A DNA stretch of 64,000 bases from Acanthopleuribacter pedis (GTDB lineage Bacteria > Acidobacteriota > Holophagae > Acanthopleuribacterales > Acanthopleuribacteraceae), in the NCBI RefSeq assembly GCF_017377855.1, contig NZ_JAFREP010000002.1, positions 480,108-544,107 on the forward strand, read 5' to 3'. The notes under the pieces were generated by a model, which saw only the letters and a program-made list of their open reading frames with translations, ran no database searches and had not been told where the DNA came from. Positions 22,201-30,700 of the stretch are shown here, piece after piece (position 1 is the first letter of the stretch; each line of letters starts with the position of its first letter). A program made the position numbers and the translations under genes.

Positions 22201-24719
22201 AGATCCAGTGGTTCGGCGGGGGCGATACACACCGCCTGATTGAAATGGTGCAGCGGCTCGCGACCGGACTGGAAAAACCACTTTTGAATCGGCGTCATGG
22301 GGATGATGTCGCCGGTTTGTCTTGCGGTGCCGGCGGCGTGGGCCTGTTGCATGCGTTGCGCCAAGCCGCGAATCGTGGGTGCCTCGTAGAAATCACGCAC
22401 CGTCAGGCGGAGACCCCGTTCGGCGAGGCGCGCCGTCATCTGGAGCGCGGCGATGGAGTCACCACCCGCATGGAAAAAGGGTTCGCCGACACCCTGGGGC
22501 GCCTTGCCCAATACCTCGGTCCACAGGGCGACGAGCAGCTGTTCGTTCGCGCCCTCGGGTGCGATGCGTTCCCGGCGCCGCGTTTGGGCTTGCCGCAACA
22601 AACGGCCTTCGTCGATTTTCCCATGGGCGGTGGTCGGCCAGCGTTCGAGGAAAAGGATGCGTTGTGGGAGCGCGTATTCGGGGACGGTCTCGGTCAAGGC
22701 GGCGCGGGTTTGGGTTTCGTTGCCGTCCCCCAAGGCAAAGGCCCAGACCTGACCGTCCGCGCAAAGGACGCGCGCATCCCGGCAGCCCGCGTCGCGCAGG
22801 GCCTGTTCCAACTCGCCGCTTTCGATGCGGTTCCCGCGTAATTTGAGTTGGCGGTCGCGGCGGCCGTGGTATTCGAGTCGGCCGTCCGCGCGGTAGCGGC
22901 CCAAATCACCGCTCAGGTACACGCGCTCGCCGGTTTCCGGCTGGACCACAAAAGCCGCCGCGGTGAGGTCGTCGCGATTAAAATAACCGACCGCCAAACC
23001 GGGTCCGGCAATGGCCAACTCGCCGACCGCGCCCGGCGGTAACAAACGGCCGCAACGGTCGAGGACCAACACCCGCGTGTGTTGCAACGGCCGACCCATC
23101 GGGATGGGCGTGGTGTCCGCGTCGGCCGCGCTCAGCCGGCCCATGGCGCAACAGACCGAGGCCTCGGTGGGCCCGTAGGCGTTGAAGTAGGCGACCGATT
23201 CCGCCAAGGCGGCGACCTGGGCCGGGCGCGGCGCCTCACCCGCGCTGATGAGGGCGCGTAATCCGGTGAGCGCTTCGACGGGGAGCGCGGCCTGGAACGC
23301 GGGCGGCAAGGTGGCGACGGTGATCCCGTGATCGTGTAAAAACCTTTGAAAGGCGTGGGTGTCCAGTTTGACCGCGTCGTCGATCAGGTAACAGGCGGCC
23401 CCGGCGTGCAGCGCCAAAAAGATCTCCGCGGGTGAGGCGTCGAAACCCAGGGGCGCAAACGCGAGGCAGCGATCCGCCCGGGTCACGGCAACGGTTTGGA
23501 TTTGGTGGTTGATGGTGTTGCAGAAGCCGCGATGGCGGACCAAAACGCCCTTGGGCCGGCCGCTGGAGCCGCTGGTGAAAAGCAGATACGCCGGGTCGTC
23601 GCCCACGGGGCCCGGCGGCGGTTCGGCGTGTTGCTGGTCCGTGTCGTGAGCCAGGTCGGTCCAGGCAAGCGCCGGTAATCCCTCGGGTGGCGTGAGCGCC
23701 CCGTGGATGACCAGGCGCGGTCGGGCTTCCTGCAGGATCAGCGCGCGACGGCCCGCCGGGTAACCGGTGTCCACCGGCACGTACACCGCGCCCAGCCGGA
23801 ACAAGGCCAGCATGGCGATCACGGCCTCGGCGCCGCGCGGTAAAAGCACGGCCACCTGGTCGCCGGCGCCCACGCCGTGTTGGTGGTTCAACGCCGCGGC
23901 GGTTTGCGTGGCGCGCGTGGCCAGGTCGCGGTAACTGAATGAGGTCGTGTTGTGGACGAGGGCGGTGTGGTCCGGGTGTTTCGCGGCCAAACGGGCGAAC
24001 ACGGAAAAAAGGGTGTCGGCTGCCGGCTCAGGCGGCTTGGGACCGCTGCTCAATTGGCGCAAACGCGCCAGGCCCGCCGCATCCAGCAGGGCGTGGTGGG
24101 ACAGGTCGGCGTGTGGCGCCTCAAACACATGGGCGAGCAGGGTCACCATGGCGTCGGCCAGGCTTGCAGCCGAATAACCCAACGCGCGATGCATGACCAC
24201 TTCCAGCCTGAGAGGGTCGTCGCGAAACCTGACCGAAACCACGGCCGGCAGGTGTTCGGCGACGCGGCTATCCGCGACATCCAGCACCGCCGCGACGGCG
24301 GCGTCGTCCCCGAGCGCACGGGCCAAGGCGTGGGGTGCGGTATCGCGAAAGGCCAGTCCTTTTTCCAGCGCAGCTTTCACCTGGCCGAGCAGGGTTTTGA
24401 ACGGCGCGGCTTCCTGATCCGCGAGAAACACCGTTTGGTGCGGTGGTGCCTCCGCCAACAAGGCCCGCGCCGCCACCGCCAGGTGGAAACCGGCCGGGAA
24501 GCCGTGGCGCTGCAGGCAGTGTTGCCATACCGCGGTGAGCATCAGGTGTTTGGCGGTGGGATTGCCGCGCGCGAGCCGGTGTAACTTTTCTTGCAAGTCG
24601 ACCGGGGCGGTGCGGGTCGCCGCTTGTCGTTTGGGGCGTCCGGCGGGGATCGGTGTATCGGCGAGTTCATCGGTCCAGGTGCGTAAGTTGGCGTGTTGCT
24701 TCAGGTCGTTGTGAGCCAT
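7275..24719 (-). CDS. Giant nonribosomal peptide synthetase, five modules plus a terminal C domain (5,814 aa)
   Basis: Order with rough residue positions: half C (1-225), A1 (A3 motif near 385), carrier AGGDSIAA (754), E (HHLVIDGVSW 928; NFLGSF 1138), C (HHILMDGWC 1380), A2 (1835), carrier AGGHSLLV (2225), C (HHIIADGWS 2413), A3 (2900), carrier VGGHSLEL (3280), C (HHLIADGWS 3470), A4 (3928), carrier AGGNSLSA (4307), C (HHLVSDAWS 4494), A5 (4940), carrier LGGHSLNA (5325), final C (HHLIIDGWS 5512), acidic tail ending CFELEF. Codes: A1 DAATIAAVC (Phe-like aromatic, then E), A2 DVGEIGSID (Orn), A3 DILHFGWVI (not recognised), A4 DILQLGMIW (Gly), A5 DFWNIGMVH (Thr). All catalytic HHxxxD motifs are intact. 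A 39-bp in-frame duplication lies just before the A3 motif of domain A3. The last C has no partner A in this protein and must serve the next subunit. The ATG follows AGGAAA, 9 nt after the preceding gene. Confidence 0.98.
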   Translation of the reverse strand: MAHNDLKQHANLRTWTDELADTPIPAGRPKRQAATRTAPVDLQEKLHRLARGNPTAKHLMLTAVWQHCLQRHGFPAGFHLAVAARALLAEAPPHQTVFLADQEAAPFKTLLGQVKAALEKGLAFRDTAPHALARALGDDAAVAAVLDVADSRVAEHLPAVVSVRFRDDPLRLEVVMHRALGYSAASLADAMVTLLAHVFEAPHADLSHHALLDAAGLARLRQLSSGPKPPEPAADTLFSVFARLAAKHPDHTALVHNTTSFSYRDLATRATQTAAALNHQHGVGAGDQVAVLLPRGAEAVIAMLALFRLGAVYVPVDTGYPAGRRALILQEARPRLVIHGALTPPEGLPALAWTDLAHDTDQQHAEPPPGPVGDDPAYLLFTSGSSGRPKGVLVRHRGFCNTINHQIQTVAVTRADRCLAFAPLGFDASPAEIFLALHAGAACYLIDDAVKLDTHAFQRFLHDHGITVATLPPAFQAALPVEALTGLRALISAGEAPRPAQVAALAESVAYFNAYGPTEASVCCAMGRLSAADADTTPIPMGRPLQHTRVLVLDRCGRLLPPGAVGELAIAGPGLAVGYFNRDDLTAAAFVVQPETGERVYLSGDLGRYRADGRLEYHGRRDRQLKLRGNRIESGELEQALRDAGCRDARVLCADGQVWAFALGDGNETQTRAALTETVPEYALPQRILFLERWPTTAHGKIDEGRLLRQAQTRRRERIAPEGANEQLLVALWTEVLGKAPQGVGEPFFHAGGDSIAALQMTARLAERGLRLTVRDFYEAPTIRGLAQRMQQAHAAGTARQTGDIIPMTPIQKWFFQSGREPLHHFNQAVCIAPAEPLDLPALQTTLDHLWRRHPQLQVRFQGTPIQQVAGDPETAPRLEPIKVADVSQLSESEARALQNQFDLEQGPLIRWIHLSDGADERLVLCAHHLVIDGVSWRILLGDLAAGYVSACAGSPPPETPPAEDFGTWAAWLEHNPPAAKEQNWWKAQLNQTFTDLPADEPARADQTRVHGHVFDRETTAALTGPIHAAYGTDLNDHLLAAFTAALQQLTGGDRFKIAVEGHGRDETGRFDLSRTLGWFTSLFPVVLSAAGSAAQRLIGVKETLRAVPNKGLDYGQLLYGEDTGFADPKPAQISFNFLGSFDNSDDAGLRLVRQNLGPLSAPNAVRPQRLELIGWIHAGRLHLELTRHRGDFSTGAMTAALQTLVGTLQAQTDHCSNQTPQRTPSDFTYATLSRTALQQIEQEPPLDDIQPLTPMQQGVYFQNRWADDATYFEQTAYLIEGPLNLDALQQALVQLGRRHPVTRTLFRETEQGEAVALISGAGGPEFRHLRLESEQALDAALQADRADSFNLEEGPLVRLTLLTLGPKRAWLVWSFHHILMDGWCLGIISHDFFQLLHAAQTGGSADLPAPADPRAWFQWLDRRDAAVAKDYWRAVLAEFAAPTSPVTRPALETPYQWQRHTRRLGQDRTKGLQDLAGAHGLSVFNLVQALWSLWLAKHGDVDDVVFGTVVSGRPAEVRDIERMIGLFMNTVPVRHHWREDERLLDAAHTLAERLNDAAPHHHLPLHEILAQSPLGNRLFDHILIFENYPVSRQLNALLGQLKLKLADWRSFEQTPYPFNLSFHPGEDMELVFECDTGRFNEDDVDAVTGQWCFLIDQWRANPNIRRDQIALTREPRTLRGEPAPTGPALTVADLFAAKVAAAPNHPALIDGAKQRDYAWLNREVQHLAKRLVAAGVAPGDRVAVCLGRSERMPLALLAVAAAAAVFVPLDAGAPAQRLAFIAEDCGARLALVENGVTAHFPCPTLNLDQNAAVPAVNLPPQPEPREPAYLVYTSGSTGQPKGVVVSHAALFNQVQAWVAGYGLANAKPIALQVAGFAFDVFVGDVARTLLVGGTLVICNEQVRLDPPALFDLLDQHRVTLFEGTPGLVMPLLRWMAAEQRHLPAFRLLIVGSDAWTTADARFARRVLPDTCRLVNSYGVTEATIDSCYFEIREEGDLPASGPVPIGRPLAGNQLSILDRHGLPLPAGAVGELFIGGPAVAEGYWQRPELTQNRFRTLPGLGRVYASGDRVRCNERGDLVFLGRGDSQVKVRGYRIEPGEVENALGRCDGVASAVVIARKDASDNATLIAYLLGDGDEPAVRAQVGTLLPAYMMPAAMVFLDQMPLTRNGKVDRRALAARDDRPAPTLGRAPRNPREQSLWRIFAALLGLSEDSADIDRDFFAAGGHSLLVLRLLGRIRKELGLILKPQDVFAHPTVAGLAKCVAERQTLEPITPQPQADHYPLSFSQRRLWILHQMDAAEAYNVPGAFTLDGPLRVDFLEQAVAQLTERHESLRTHFTRIGDEPRQVVAPVRPFSLKIVDLSDQTEPESAVSRLAHTEANQAFDLEKGPLFRVTLVRLEPQRHVLLFTLHHIIADGWSMDNLFREIGLRYQALIAGKTNPLPPLPFQYRDYAVWSRNRLEGEEGARLHQYWHGVFAEQPPALRLPTDRPRPPLKTYRGGSVVVPLPDALMPAFTAFCQNRELTPFMGLLAALNILLYRLTGQTDLVVSSPAAGRPHPDLDDHVGLFINSVALRTRFSDATSFDALLDSVRAAVIGALAHGLYPFDRLVGELPYGHDPSRSPLADVMLSYVSQPHRQAETLGDLRIGTLESRFDTAKLDLSFDFLQAPDGWVFSVEYNSDLFHREAAAQFGTRLLTVMDHLSRHPAPDHRTLPLVPASALSLLQGPPVAQVETDVVAAIQAAANRFPDRIAVRHGEARQTFAQLTDLAARLARVIRDQPRFQPGKPVAVLQQRDVHYPAVVLALLAAGAVYVPVDPDYPANRIQTMLRESGARHVIAAEEHRDMVQAPGRRLLTFSEWVSAAASAQPTLNQSLTGDRHAYLLDQPLTGDRHAYLMFTSGSSGVPKAVAVSHANLAHTVLHACAGFTIGDAPDACFALVAGFAFDIALLELLLPLSQGAAVSVLGRDLLLDAEQRHGALQQVTAFHAVPALLQHILDYATDFPRLRWLFTGGDRVPAELLQRAAEVLPEVRLFEWYGPTETTVICSALDVGAEGDAAFKPGCIGRPLPGVTLSLRDRNDQIVPRGCLGELHITGPGVAAGYRTKGRLDRTPFHHDGETRYRTGDWATCTNDGLLLFAGRADEQLKIRGIRMEPAEVEQRLRAHPAVEAALVAGREEKGQTHLAAYCVADTDVATLRAHLAQSLAEPMIPTRWFFLDALPRDPHGKIDRKALAALKTTEPETRGTHQAPRNETERALCAIWAEVLQRDVIGIDQHFTEVGGHSLELTQIALRIQQQFGFKPSIRLLISHPTVESLAVEIARHAKSTQRARTPVRAENTERFPATPDQQRLWVLCQFAEASRAYHLPGAFRFHGSVDQAAFDKAFAALVHRHPMLRARFIEEDKTLMVDLSGNPTCLSRLDLRNRENGEDDLAQFLAEESQRAFDLGNGPLFRCTLIQMDEETQVLALNLHHLIADGWSLNLLVADWWALYQHALGHGAKPTPPAYHFADYAADTAAHRQQRFEADRAWWRQRFATPPAPLEWVTDRPRPAVKRYRGAQPRFPFPHKLWNRVTTVAAQLGVTPFTVLTAAVFGWAQRRTGQNDVCFGTPVSGRDHQAWEPLVGLFLNTTVLRTEVRSEASFAALVGQVEGAINDAREHNAVGFAELVEAVNPPRDPGRAPLFDVFVSMFSRESTLPDGWTYETADYPTGQFDLSFQFGSENGAWQLYLEYDSDVYDASTAAHFADHWFTLLDAWTADAAAPLQRAAALETPATAEGPKSEYTKTSLLSLFKDQVLKQPDKTAYRCGETLLSYRAWWDQVEHLAGALAAMPKQPALVAVAMPRDLNLAVALAAIWRSGAAWLPLDPALPAARRDLLLADSDADLVLCTPETRPSQAPCPIRDFAETLAAGTPIAGPLPQNPASRAYLLYTSGSTGHPKGVSVAHGALLNFLRAMAERPGLETHDRVAAVTPMSFDISLLEWWLAPLVGATVDIFTREQVLDDPAVLQQRGVTLLQTTPANLALLHQAGWQPDPELRVLCGGEALPLPLAQKVAAQVAALWNMYGPTETTIWSTCARITPHEARIHCGTPIHNTRIVILDEQERACPPGVRGEIAIAGAGLADGYHDRETLTQTAFAPARGIEDSPRFYRTGDLGYLDQAGRLVVLGRRDFQIKHKGHRIEPGEIEAALCGAPEVNQAAVLLQGQAPETLLVAYVTANPATTAVDFEAVVQRLHVTLPAALVPQRVVQVQAMPLNSSGKIDRAALAAQTPAQQTAPATLSADQEQLAALWRSVGVTADAGPNSHFFAAGGNSLSAVRLRNRVRESLGLEINLTDVFRAPTLAAQCQLLLQAPPAETATPRAPDAARYAASPNQTALWQHAAQLGSDQAYLLPGAFRIKGAVAPRRLRAALEQVVAAQESLRYQFEEEDGSLWFRVKDAVSIPWQEIDLRGTVDAEAQAQTWLEREATTPMAVETALTPRVRLLQLADEDHLLLVTLHHLVSDAWSLDLLLQHWLRAYQGVAPTPPATRYRDIAHQANATDHTAARAWWRDQLADPPEPLDLAVDRETGHQTSAASRFHDIEPALVQRLNEVARDHEAGLFHLLVAATACFLHRYSGQEDLLIGTAAAGRDRREWEDVIGLFVQSPTLRLHPRGDLDFAAHLHQVRDHVVQATQFAAAHRPTRQPRVMLVMQEAERGAPDLPEGLSLTRTETAAGPAMFDLTIHISPHNKGLRLSFTYATALFDADTIAERVARFVDLLPQIAADPSRPLHAYRMLSPQRLHREQQRLQQSATLPQPTMHLSARLAETALRYADRTALVDGERRLTYADIDQLSARIATYLVAQHGIQPGQRVGLCLQRSAEMVVALLGILRAGAAYVPLDPDYPRARLDFFAEDAGLVACLSDARSDQAPTKVTPIHYQDAVAHHPLGSPPPRPADAETYVIYTSGSTGRPKGVPMRDNRVAALFEHAAPRFQFDEQDVWTLFHSVAFDFSVWELFGALLHGGTLVIVPQAVARDSRRFAQLLQAEQVTILNQIPSAFAALTADLEATGLRLPDLRQVIFGGEALNPAALASFAYRHPHCALINMYGITETCVHVTFRKLDPAALKSGASDIGTALPHLHISLLGKYGEWVPDGAAGEICVTGLGLAEGYHQRPELSAERFPRHPHLDGLTMYRSGDQARRDRCGNLMYQGRADQQVKVRGHRIEVGEVEAVLFNQTGVTEAVVRAVRDAAGQGTLLCWFTGTAEPAALRATARTQLPAYMRPAAFLPVDGFPRTPSGKIDVAALPRIVNQGKAPLATETEQALGRLWRELLHLPCAPDADSDFFELGGHSLNALRLCRRIEQQLGRTATPRLLFENPKLRDLAAALDQTACPAEQAWPIPPLPATATPLPSPQQQALWLLAQTRDLADSYHVCAGFRVQGPLAPGRIAAALQDLTAQHESLRTAFDVVAGQPRLRIADEVALPLRVVDAADWHEADQHRRQREPFDIATAPLLRAWVVRESPNQMQIWLCAHHLIIDGWSMELLQQQFLAALSGKPNPAPSGPRYRDVAHWLQGQAAEHLGYWRDQLAEPAPPVHLPQDGSRADAVDFAAAHVTATLPAEVVTALQQQARRLHISDFSLQLSLLFLTLAKLSGQNHLCIGTPVAGRPRLDLEPVVGYLVNTLPLTARLTPDRDLESWLQQVHRAVLGALDHQLVTFDQLVKAHQPEVTPGRHPFFDVMLVFQNQPAARPADSDLIAEPLPAPSATAKFDLTWTIMPGAESWLVDLAFRTALFSRERAAFFLKTYRDMVTALCAADPGPLAALIGAPAEDDELCFELEF

Positions 24720-24728
24720 GTTCGTTTC

Positions 24729-27700
24729 CTAAAAATCAAAATCCACGTCCAGCAGGACGGTTTGGTGTTGTTCGGCCTCGGCGCGGAAGGGCAGCGTGTC
24801 GAGCGGTTGGGACGGGTCCAACAGGGCGGCGTCCGTTAATGCCTGCCAGCGATGGACCAGCAGTTCGATGTCGGCGTCGCTGAAGCGGCGGGTGTCGTAT
24901 TCGACCTGCATGCTGATGCCGTTGTTGTGTTCGCGCAGGTTGAAACTGAGGTCGAGGCGGTTGGTGCGCGGAAAAAGTTCGACCGGTTCCAGCGTCAAGC
25001 CGGGAATCAGGAATTCGGGGTTGTCCTGTTCGGCGGTGTTCTGCAGCACCAACGCGACCTGGAGCGAGGCGGCGGCGCGTGGATCCGCTTGGGGTTGGTC
25101 CAACAAATCCACCAAGTCATTGCGCACCTGGTTCAGCAGCGCGTTAAAGGCGGTGTGCGGCGTGCAGGTCGCTTGAAGCGGCCGTGTTTGTACGAAGGCG
25201 CCCACCATGCGGCGGGTATCGGGGTGGAACCGCGCCGCGATGGGTACGCCCAGAGCCAAATGTTCCACGCCTGTCCAGCGGTGCAGGGCGGCTGCAAGGG
25301 TTGCGGCGAGAACCGGGTACAAGCCGGCGTCACGCAGGCGAGCGAGGTGGTTGAGGCGCTGTTGCAGCGCGGCATCCCATGTGAAGACAAGGGTGTTGCC
25401 GGTCAGCGGATTGCCGGTTTCGGGGAGTGGCTCGGTGAACAGCGGTGGGGCTTTGATCTCGGTGGCATGTTCCCGCGATTCCCAAGCTTCCCGTGCCTGT
25501 TCCCAGGCCGCGTAATCGGCATAATCGGGCGCGGCAAGCCGGGGCGGCGGGTTTTGGTCGCACAGCCGTGCGTGACAGCAGGTTAGCCAATCGCGCACCA
25601 GCAGATCGAGCGACCAGCCGTCGGCGACCAGGTGGTGAATGACAAACACGGCGAGGTAGGTTCCCGGTCGGCCTGGCTGATGAGGGCCTTCGCTAAAGAC
25701 GGCCGCACGCAGCGGGCTGTCCTGTTCCAAATCAAAGGGTTGCTCCATAAACGCCTGTGCACGGGCGCGTGCCTCGGTGGGTGATGGGGTTTCGATCAAC
25801 GGCAACGGCCGGGTTTCACGTGGGACCACCACCTGTTGCGGCAGACCCGCGGCCAACACAAAACGCGTGCGCAGCGCTGCATGGCGTGCGATTAAATCGT
25901 TGAAGGCCTGCTCCAACGCCTCGATCTGCAGCGTGCCCGCGAGGTGGAAGCCGGCCGGAATAGGGTAGGCGCGGGCACGGGCCGGATTTTGGCAGGCGGT
26001 CCACATCACCCGCTGGGCATGGGACAAAGGCGCGCGATCCCGGTGGGGTCGTGCCGGGATGGGTGTGAAGGCGCCGATCTCGCGATGGAAATCGAGATGG
26101 CGCGCCAGGTCACACAGGCGGGGATGGGCAAACACCGAACGCAGCTCCAGCCGCATGCCGTGTTCTTGTTCTAACGCCATCGCCAAGCGGCTCGCGCTGA
26201 TGCTGTTGCCGCCAAGCGCAAAGAAATCGGCCTCGCGATCAGCGATGGTGGCGACGCCGGGGAGCAGTCGGCCCCACAGGACTGCCAGGAGGCGTTCCGT
26301 GTCGGTGCGCGGCGCATCGCCCGCGGGAGACGTGACTGCATGGCCCATCGCGGTGCCGGTCACGCGCCGCCGGGCCAGGGCCTGGCGGTCTATTTTACCG
26401 CTTGCCGTGAAGGGGAGCGCCGTGATCGCCATCCAGGATGACGGCACCATCCACTCGGGCAGGCGCTTCAGCAAAGCGGCACGCGGCCGCGCAGGATCCG
26501 GCAGCCGGTCGCCCACCAGCCAGGCCCACAGGTTGCCGTCTTGTTCGTCTTTGACCACGGCCGCGTCGGTGATGCCGTCCAAAGCGAGTAAGTGGTGTTC
26601 AATTTCACCGCACTCCACGCGGAAGCCGCGAATTTTGACCTGGTTATCGATGCGGCCGAGGAAGTGGAAGCAGCCGGATTCATCGCGGGTGACCCAATCG
26701 CCGGTGCGGTACCAGCGTCGGCCGTCAACCGTGACAAACCGTTCGGCGGTTTGCTCCGGCCTTTGCCAATAGCCGGCCGCGAGACAGGGACCGGCCAGCC
26801 AAAGTTCGCCGCGCGCCCCGCTCGGTAGGTTTTGGCCGTGTTCGTTGCAGACCCGGGCTTCCACCGCGCCGACCGCCTGACCGATGGGCGGTTGTTCGCG
26901 GGTGTCCCCGGCGGGTAATCGGTAGGCGGTGACAACGTGGGATTCGGTGGGTCCGTAGTGGTTGTGCAGGGTCAGGTTGGGGCGCAGCGCAAGGAACTGT
27001 TGCAACGCCTCGGTTTGGATCAACGCTTCCCCGGCCGTGATCACATGCCGCAGGCGGCGTCCCCATTCCGGTAGTGCGTCCTCGCACACCCGGCGTAGGG
27101 CGGTGTAGGGCAGGAAGGCGACAGTGACCTGTTGGTTTTCGATCAAGCGACGCAGGGCGGCCAAATCGCGGCGGGTTTCGGGGTCGGGCAGGATCAGCGT
27201 CGACCCGCCGCATAGGGCGAAGAGGGTCTCTTGCAAAAACACATCGAAGGTAAAGGCGGCGAATTGCAGCACCCGCCGCCGGCCCGGCAATTCGGTGAGT
27301 TGCCAGTCGATTAGGTGGTTGAGGCAGCGGTGGGTTTGCAGCACGGCCTTGGGGATGCCGGTGGAGCCGGAGGTATAGAGCAGGTAGGCGGGATGGTCGG
27401 GGCCGGCCGGATAGGGTTTCGCGACGGTGGCCGGCGCCACCTGGCTGGGTCGCAACCAAGGCGTGTCTGCCGCCCAGTCCGGGCGCTGTTCTGCAAGCAG
27501 CACCCGCGCGCCGGCATCGGCCACGGCGAAGGCGTTGCGTTCGGCCGGCGCGCCCGGGTCCAGCGGCAGAAACACAAAACCCGCGCGCAACAGCGCCAAC
27601 AAGGCAACCACCCGTTCCAAGGGATTTTCAAAGGCGACGCCCACAATGTCGCCGGGCACCACACCCGTGTCCTGAAGTTGACCGACCAGCGCGGTGACCC

Positions 27701-30700
27701 GGCGGTGAAGGGTGAAGTAGTCGGTGCGATCCTGTTCGGTTTCCACGGCGATGTGGTTGGGGTAATGGGCGGCCATGGCTTCGAAATAGGCGCTGGTTTT
27801 GGCGTATTGGCGGTTCACGCTTTGCCGCGGCGCCACCGGGACAAGGGTGTGTTGCGCCAAGGGTTTGTTTTCATCCTGAATCATCAGGGCGGGGAGTGCC
27901 AAAAGGGTGGTGGCGATGTGCCGCGCCCGTTCGGCGGGATAGCGGTCGGCGTCGTATTCGAAATCCAGGAACAGGGCGTCGCCTTCCTCGCGGAAACTGA
28001 ACAACCAATCGAACTTGGCATGGCGCACCGGCGGCGCCAGGCGTTTGGCGCGGATGCCGTCCAGACCCTTGTAATGGTCGCGGGTGTTGAGCAGGACCAA
28101 CATCACGTCAAATAAAGGTGAACGGCCCGGTTCCGCCGCGGTGCCCAGCGTTTCGATCAGGCAGTCAAAGGGATAGTCGGCGTGTTCCAAGGCGGCCGTG
28201 TCGCGCGCGCGCAGGTTTTGTAAAAGCGCGGCGGCCGACGCGGTCGGATCAAAGTTACAGCGCAAGGCCAGGGTGTTCGCGTAAAAACCGATGCTTTCGT
28301 TGAGTAACGCGTGGCTCCGTGCCGCCACCGGTGCGCCGATGGTGATGTCCCGTTCATTACTATATATATAGAGCAGCCAAACCAAGGCGGCGTGGTACCC
28401 CATGAACCGGGTCGCCTCCTGTTTTGTGAGCCAGGCGTCGAAGGCCGCGAGGGTTTGCGGCGGCATGTGCAGTGTCACCGTGCCCGCCGGTCGCAAGCCG
28501 TCGCCGCGCGGGCTCTGGCTGGGTAAGGGAAGCGGTGGGACGGGTTGGGCAAAACAGTCGCGCCAAAACGCGCGCGCCTGCTGTTGGGCGTCGGCGACCG
28601 CGTCGGAGCGTTGCCAAGCCGCGTAACGGGAAATGGGGAAGGCCTCGGGGAGCGACCCGTTACCGTTGTAAAAATGGACCACCTCGTCGAGCAGCAGGTC
28701 AATCGAGGTGGCATCGCTGATGATGTGGTGGAACACCAGGCTCAGCACCGCCTGGGTCGGCGCCGTTTGCCAGAGCGCCGCGCGGAACAGGGGGCCTTGT
28801 TCCAAATCGAACGGGGCGAACAGGTCGCGCTGCAAGGCCGCATCCACACGATCCGGTTCGATCACAAACCCACCCAGGGTCCAGGGCATGGAAGCGACAA
28901 CCACCATCCGCGGCGCCCCGTTGCAGCGGATGAACCGCGCGCGCAACGCCTCGTGGCGGGCAACAACCTTTTGCAGCGCGCTTTGAAGCCGGTCGCGATC
29001 AACGGCACCTTGGAGCTCGAGGAGCAGCGGCAAATGGTAACTGGTGTCGTCGGGTTCCCGTTGCTGAAGCAGGTACAGCCGTTCTTGGGCGTGGCTTAGC
29101 GGGCCGTCCCCGCCCGGCGCAACCTCGGGAATGCTGTTTGGGGCCTGGGGCGTTTGTTGCGCGAGCCAAGCGGCTTGCTCCCACAGCCGCGGTTTCTCAA
29201 AAACCACCGCCAAGGGCATGGTGATGGTTAACCTTTGGGCGACGGCCCGCACCACGCGGGTCGCTTTGAGCGAATGGCCGCCGGCTTGGAAGAAGTGCGC
29301 GTCGCGGCGCTGGATCGGGGTGTCCAGAACCTCGGCCCAAATCTCCGCCAGCGCCCGTTCGCTCGCGGTACGCGGTGGGACGGCTGTTTCCGGTGCTTGT
29401 TGGGTAGCCTCGGTTTCCCGTAACAGCTGCAGGTTGATTTTGCCGGCCACGTTGCGGGGCAATTCCGAGTGGCGGATAAAACGCCAGGGAATCATGGGGT
29501 CGGGCAGGTAGGTTGCCAAGAAGGCGCGAAGATCCTGGGGTTCCGTTTCGCATTCGATATGGGCGACCAGGTGCAGGTCGGCACCCCGGCCTACCGTGTG
29601 CAGCGCCGCGGCGCGAATGTCAGGGTGGCGTTGCAAGGCGGCTTCAATCTCGCCCGGCTCAATGCGAAAACCACGCATGCTGATTTGTCGGTCGGCCCGG
29701 CCCACGAAATGAAGCCTGCCCGCGTGATCCCATTTGCCGAGATCGCCGCTACGGTACCAGGTTTGTTCCCCGTCGCGATAAAAACGCTCTTCCGCCGCGT
29801 CCGGTTGTTTGAGGTAACCCAGGCTGACGCCGCGGCCGCCGATATGGATTTCACCGGTGACGCCGACGGGGACGGGTTGCCGCTCCCCATCCAAAACCCG
29901 AACCACATAACCTGGCAGCGGACGGCCGAGGTGGTGGCCCTCGCGGCGCAGGTCGGCGTAGGTGGCGCAGACGGTGGTTTCGGTAGGGCCGTAGCTGTTG
30001 TAAACCGTCAGCGCCTCGGGTAACCGGTCGTAGTGTTCGGGTTGGAGCGCATCACCGCCGGAAATCAAACAGCGCAACGGCGTGTCGGCCGGCGGGTTTT
30101 CGTTCAGCAGGGCCACCACCGCGGGCGTGGTTGACAGCACCTGGATGCCTTCCTGCTTCACCCGCCGCCATAAGGTCGTTCCGTCGCGCAGCGCGCCGCG
30201 GTCAAGCACTACCAAGCAGCCGCCGCGGCACAATACCGGCACGATTTCTTCCAGGCTGGTGTCAAAGGTCAGCGATGCCTGCTGGGCGACGCGGTCCTGT
30301 TCACTCAGGCCGATGCGCGCGCTAAAAACCGCCGCATAATGGGCCAAGGCCGCGTGGTTGTTCCATACGCCCTTGGGGGTTCCGGTCGAACCGGAGGTGA
30401 AGATGACATAAGCCGCGTCGTGTTGATGGACCCGCGCGGCGCCGTCCCAGGGGGGCAAAGCCGCCGCCACCGCCGGGGTGATCTGGGCCTCGGGGTTGTC
30501 CTGTTTTTCAGCGATAATGCAGCCGGCCTCGGTTTCTGCCAAGACCGCCGCCAACCGGTGGCTCGGGACGTCCGGTTCGACCGGAACGTACACCCCGCCG
30601 ACGGCCCAAATACCCCACATCGCCGCCACCGCCTCGGGGCCGGCGTTTAATTGAACGACGACCGCATCGCCGCACGAAAGCGCGGCACCCAGCAGCGCGG

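Noticed and set aside
28350..28380. TA-rich run (TATATATA) inside the first NRPS gene as a promoter or recombination site
   Set aside because: It is within the coding frame of a C domain, encodes ordinary residues, and has no repeat or gene start associated with it.
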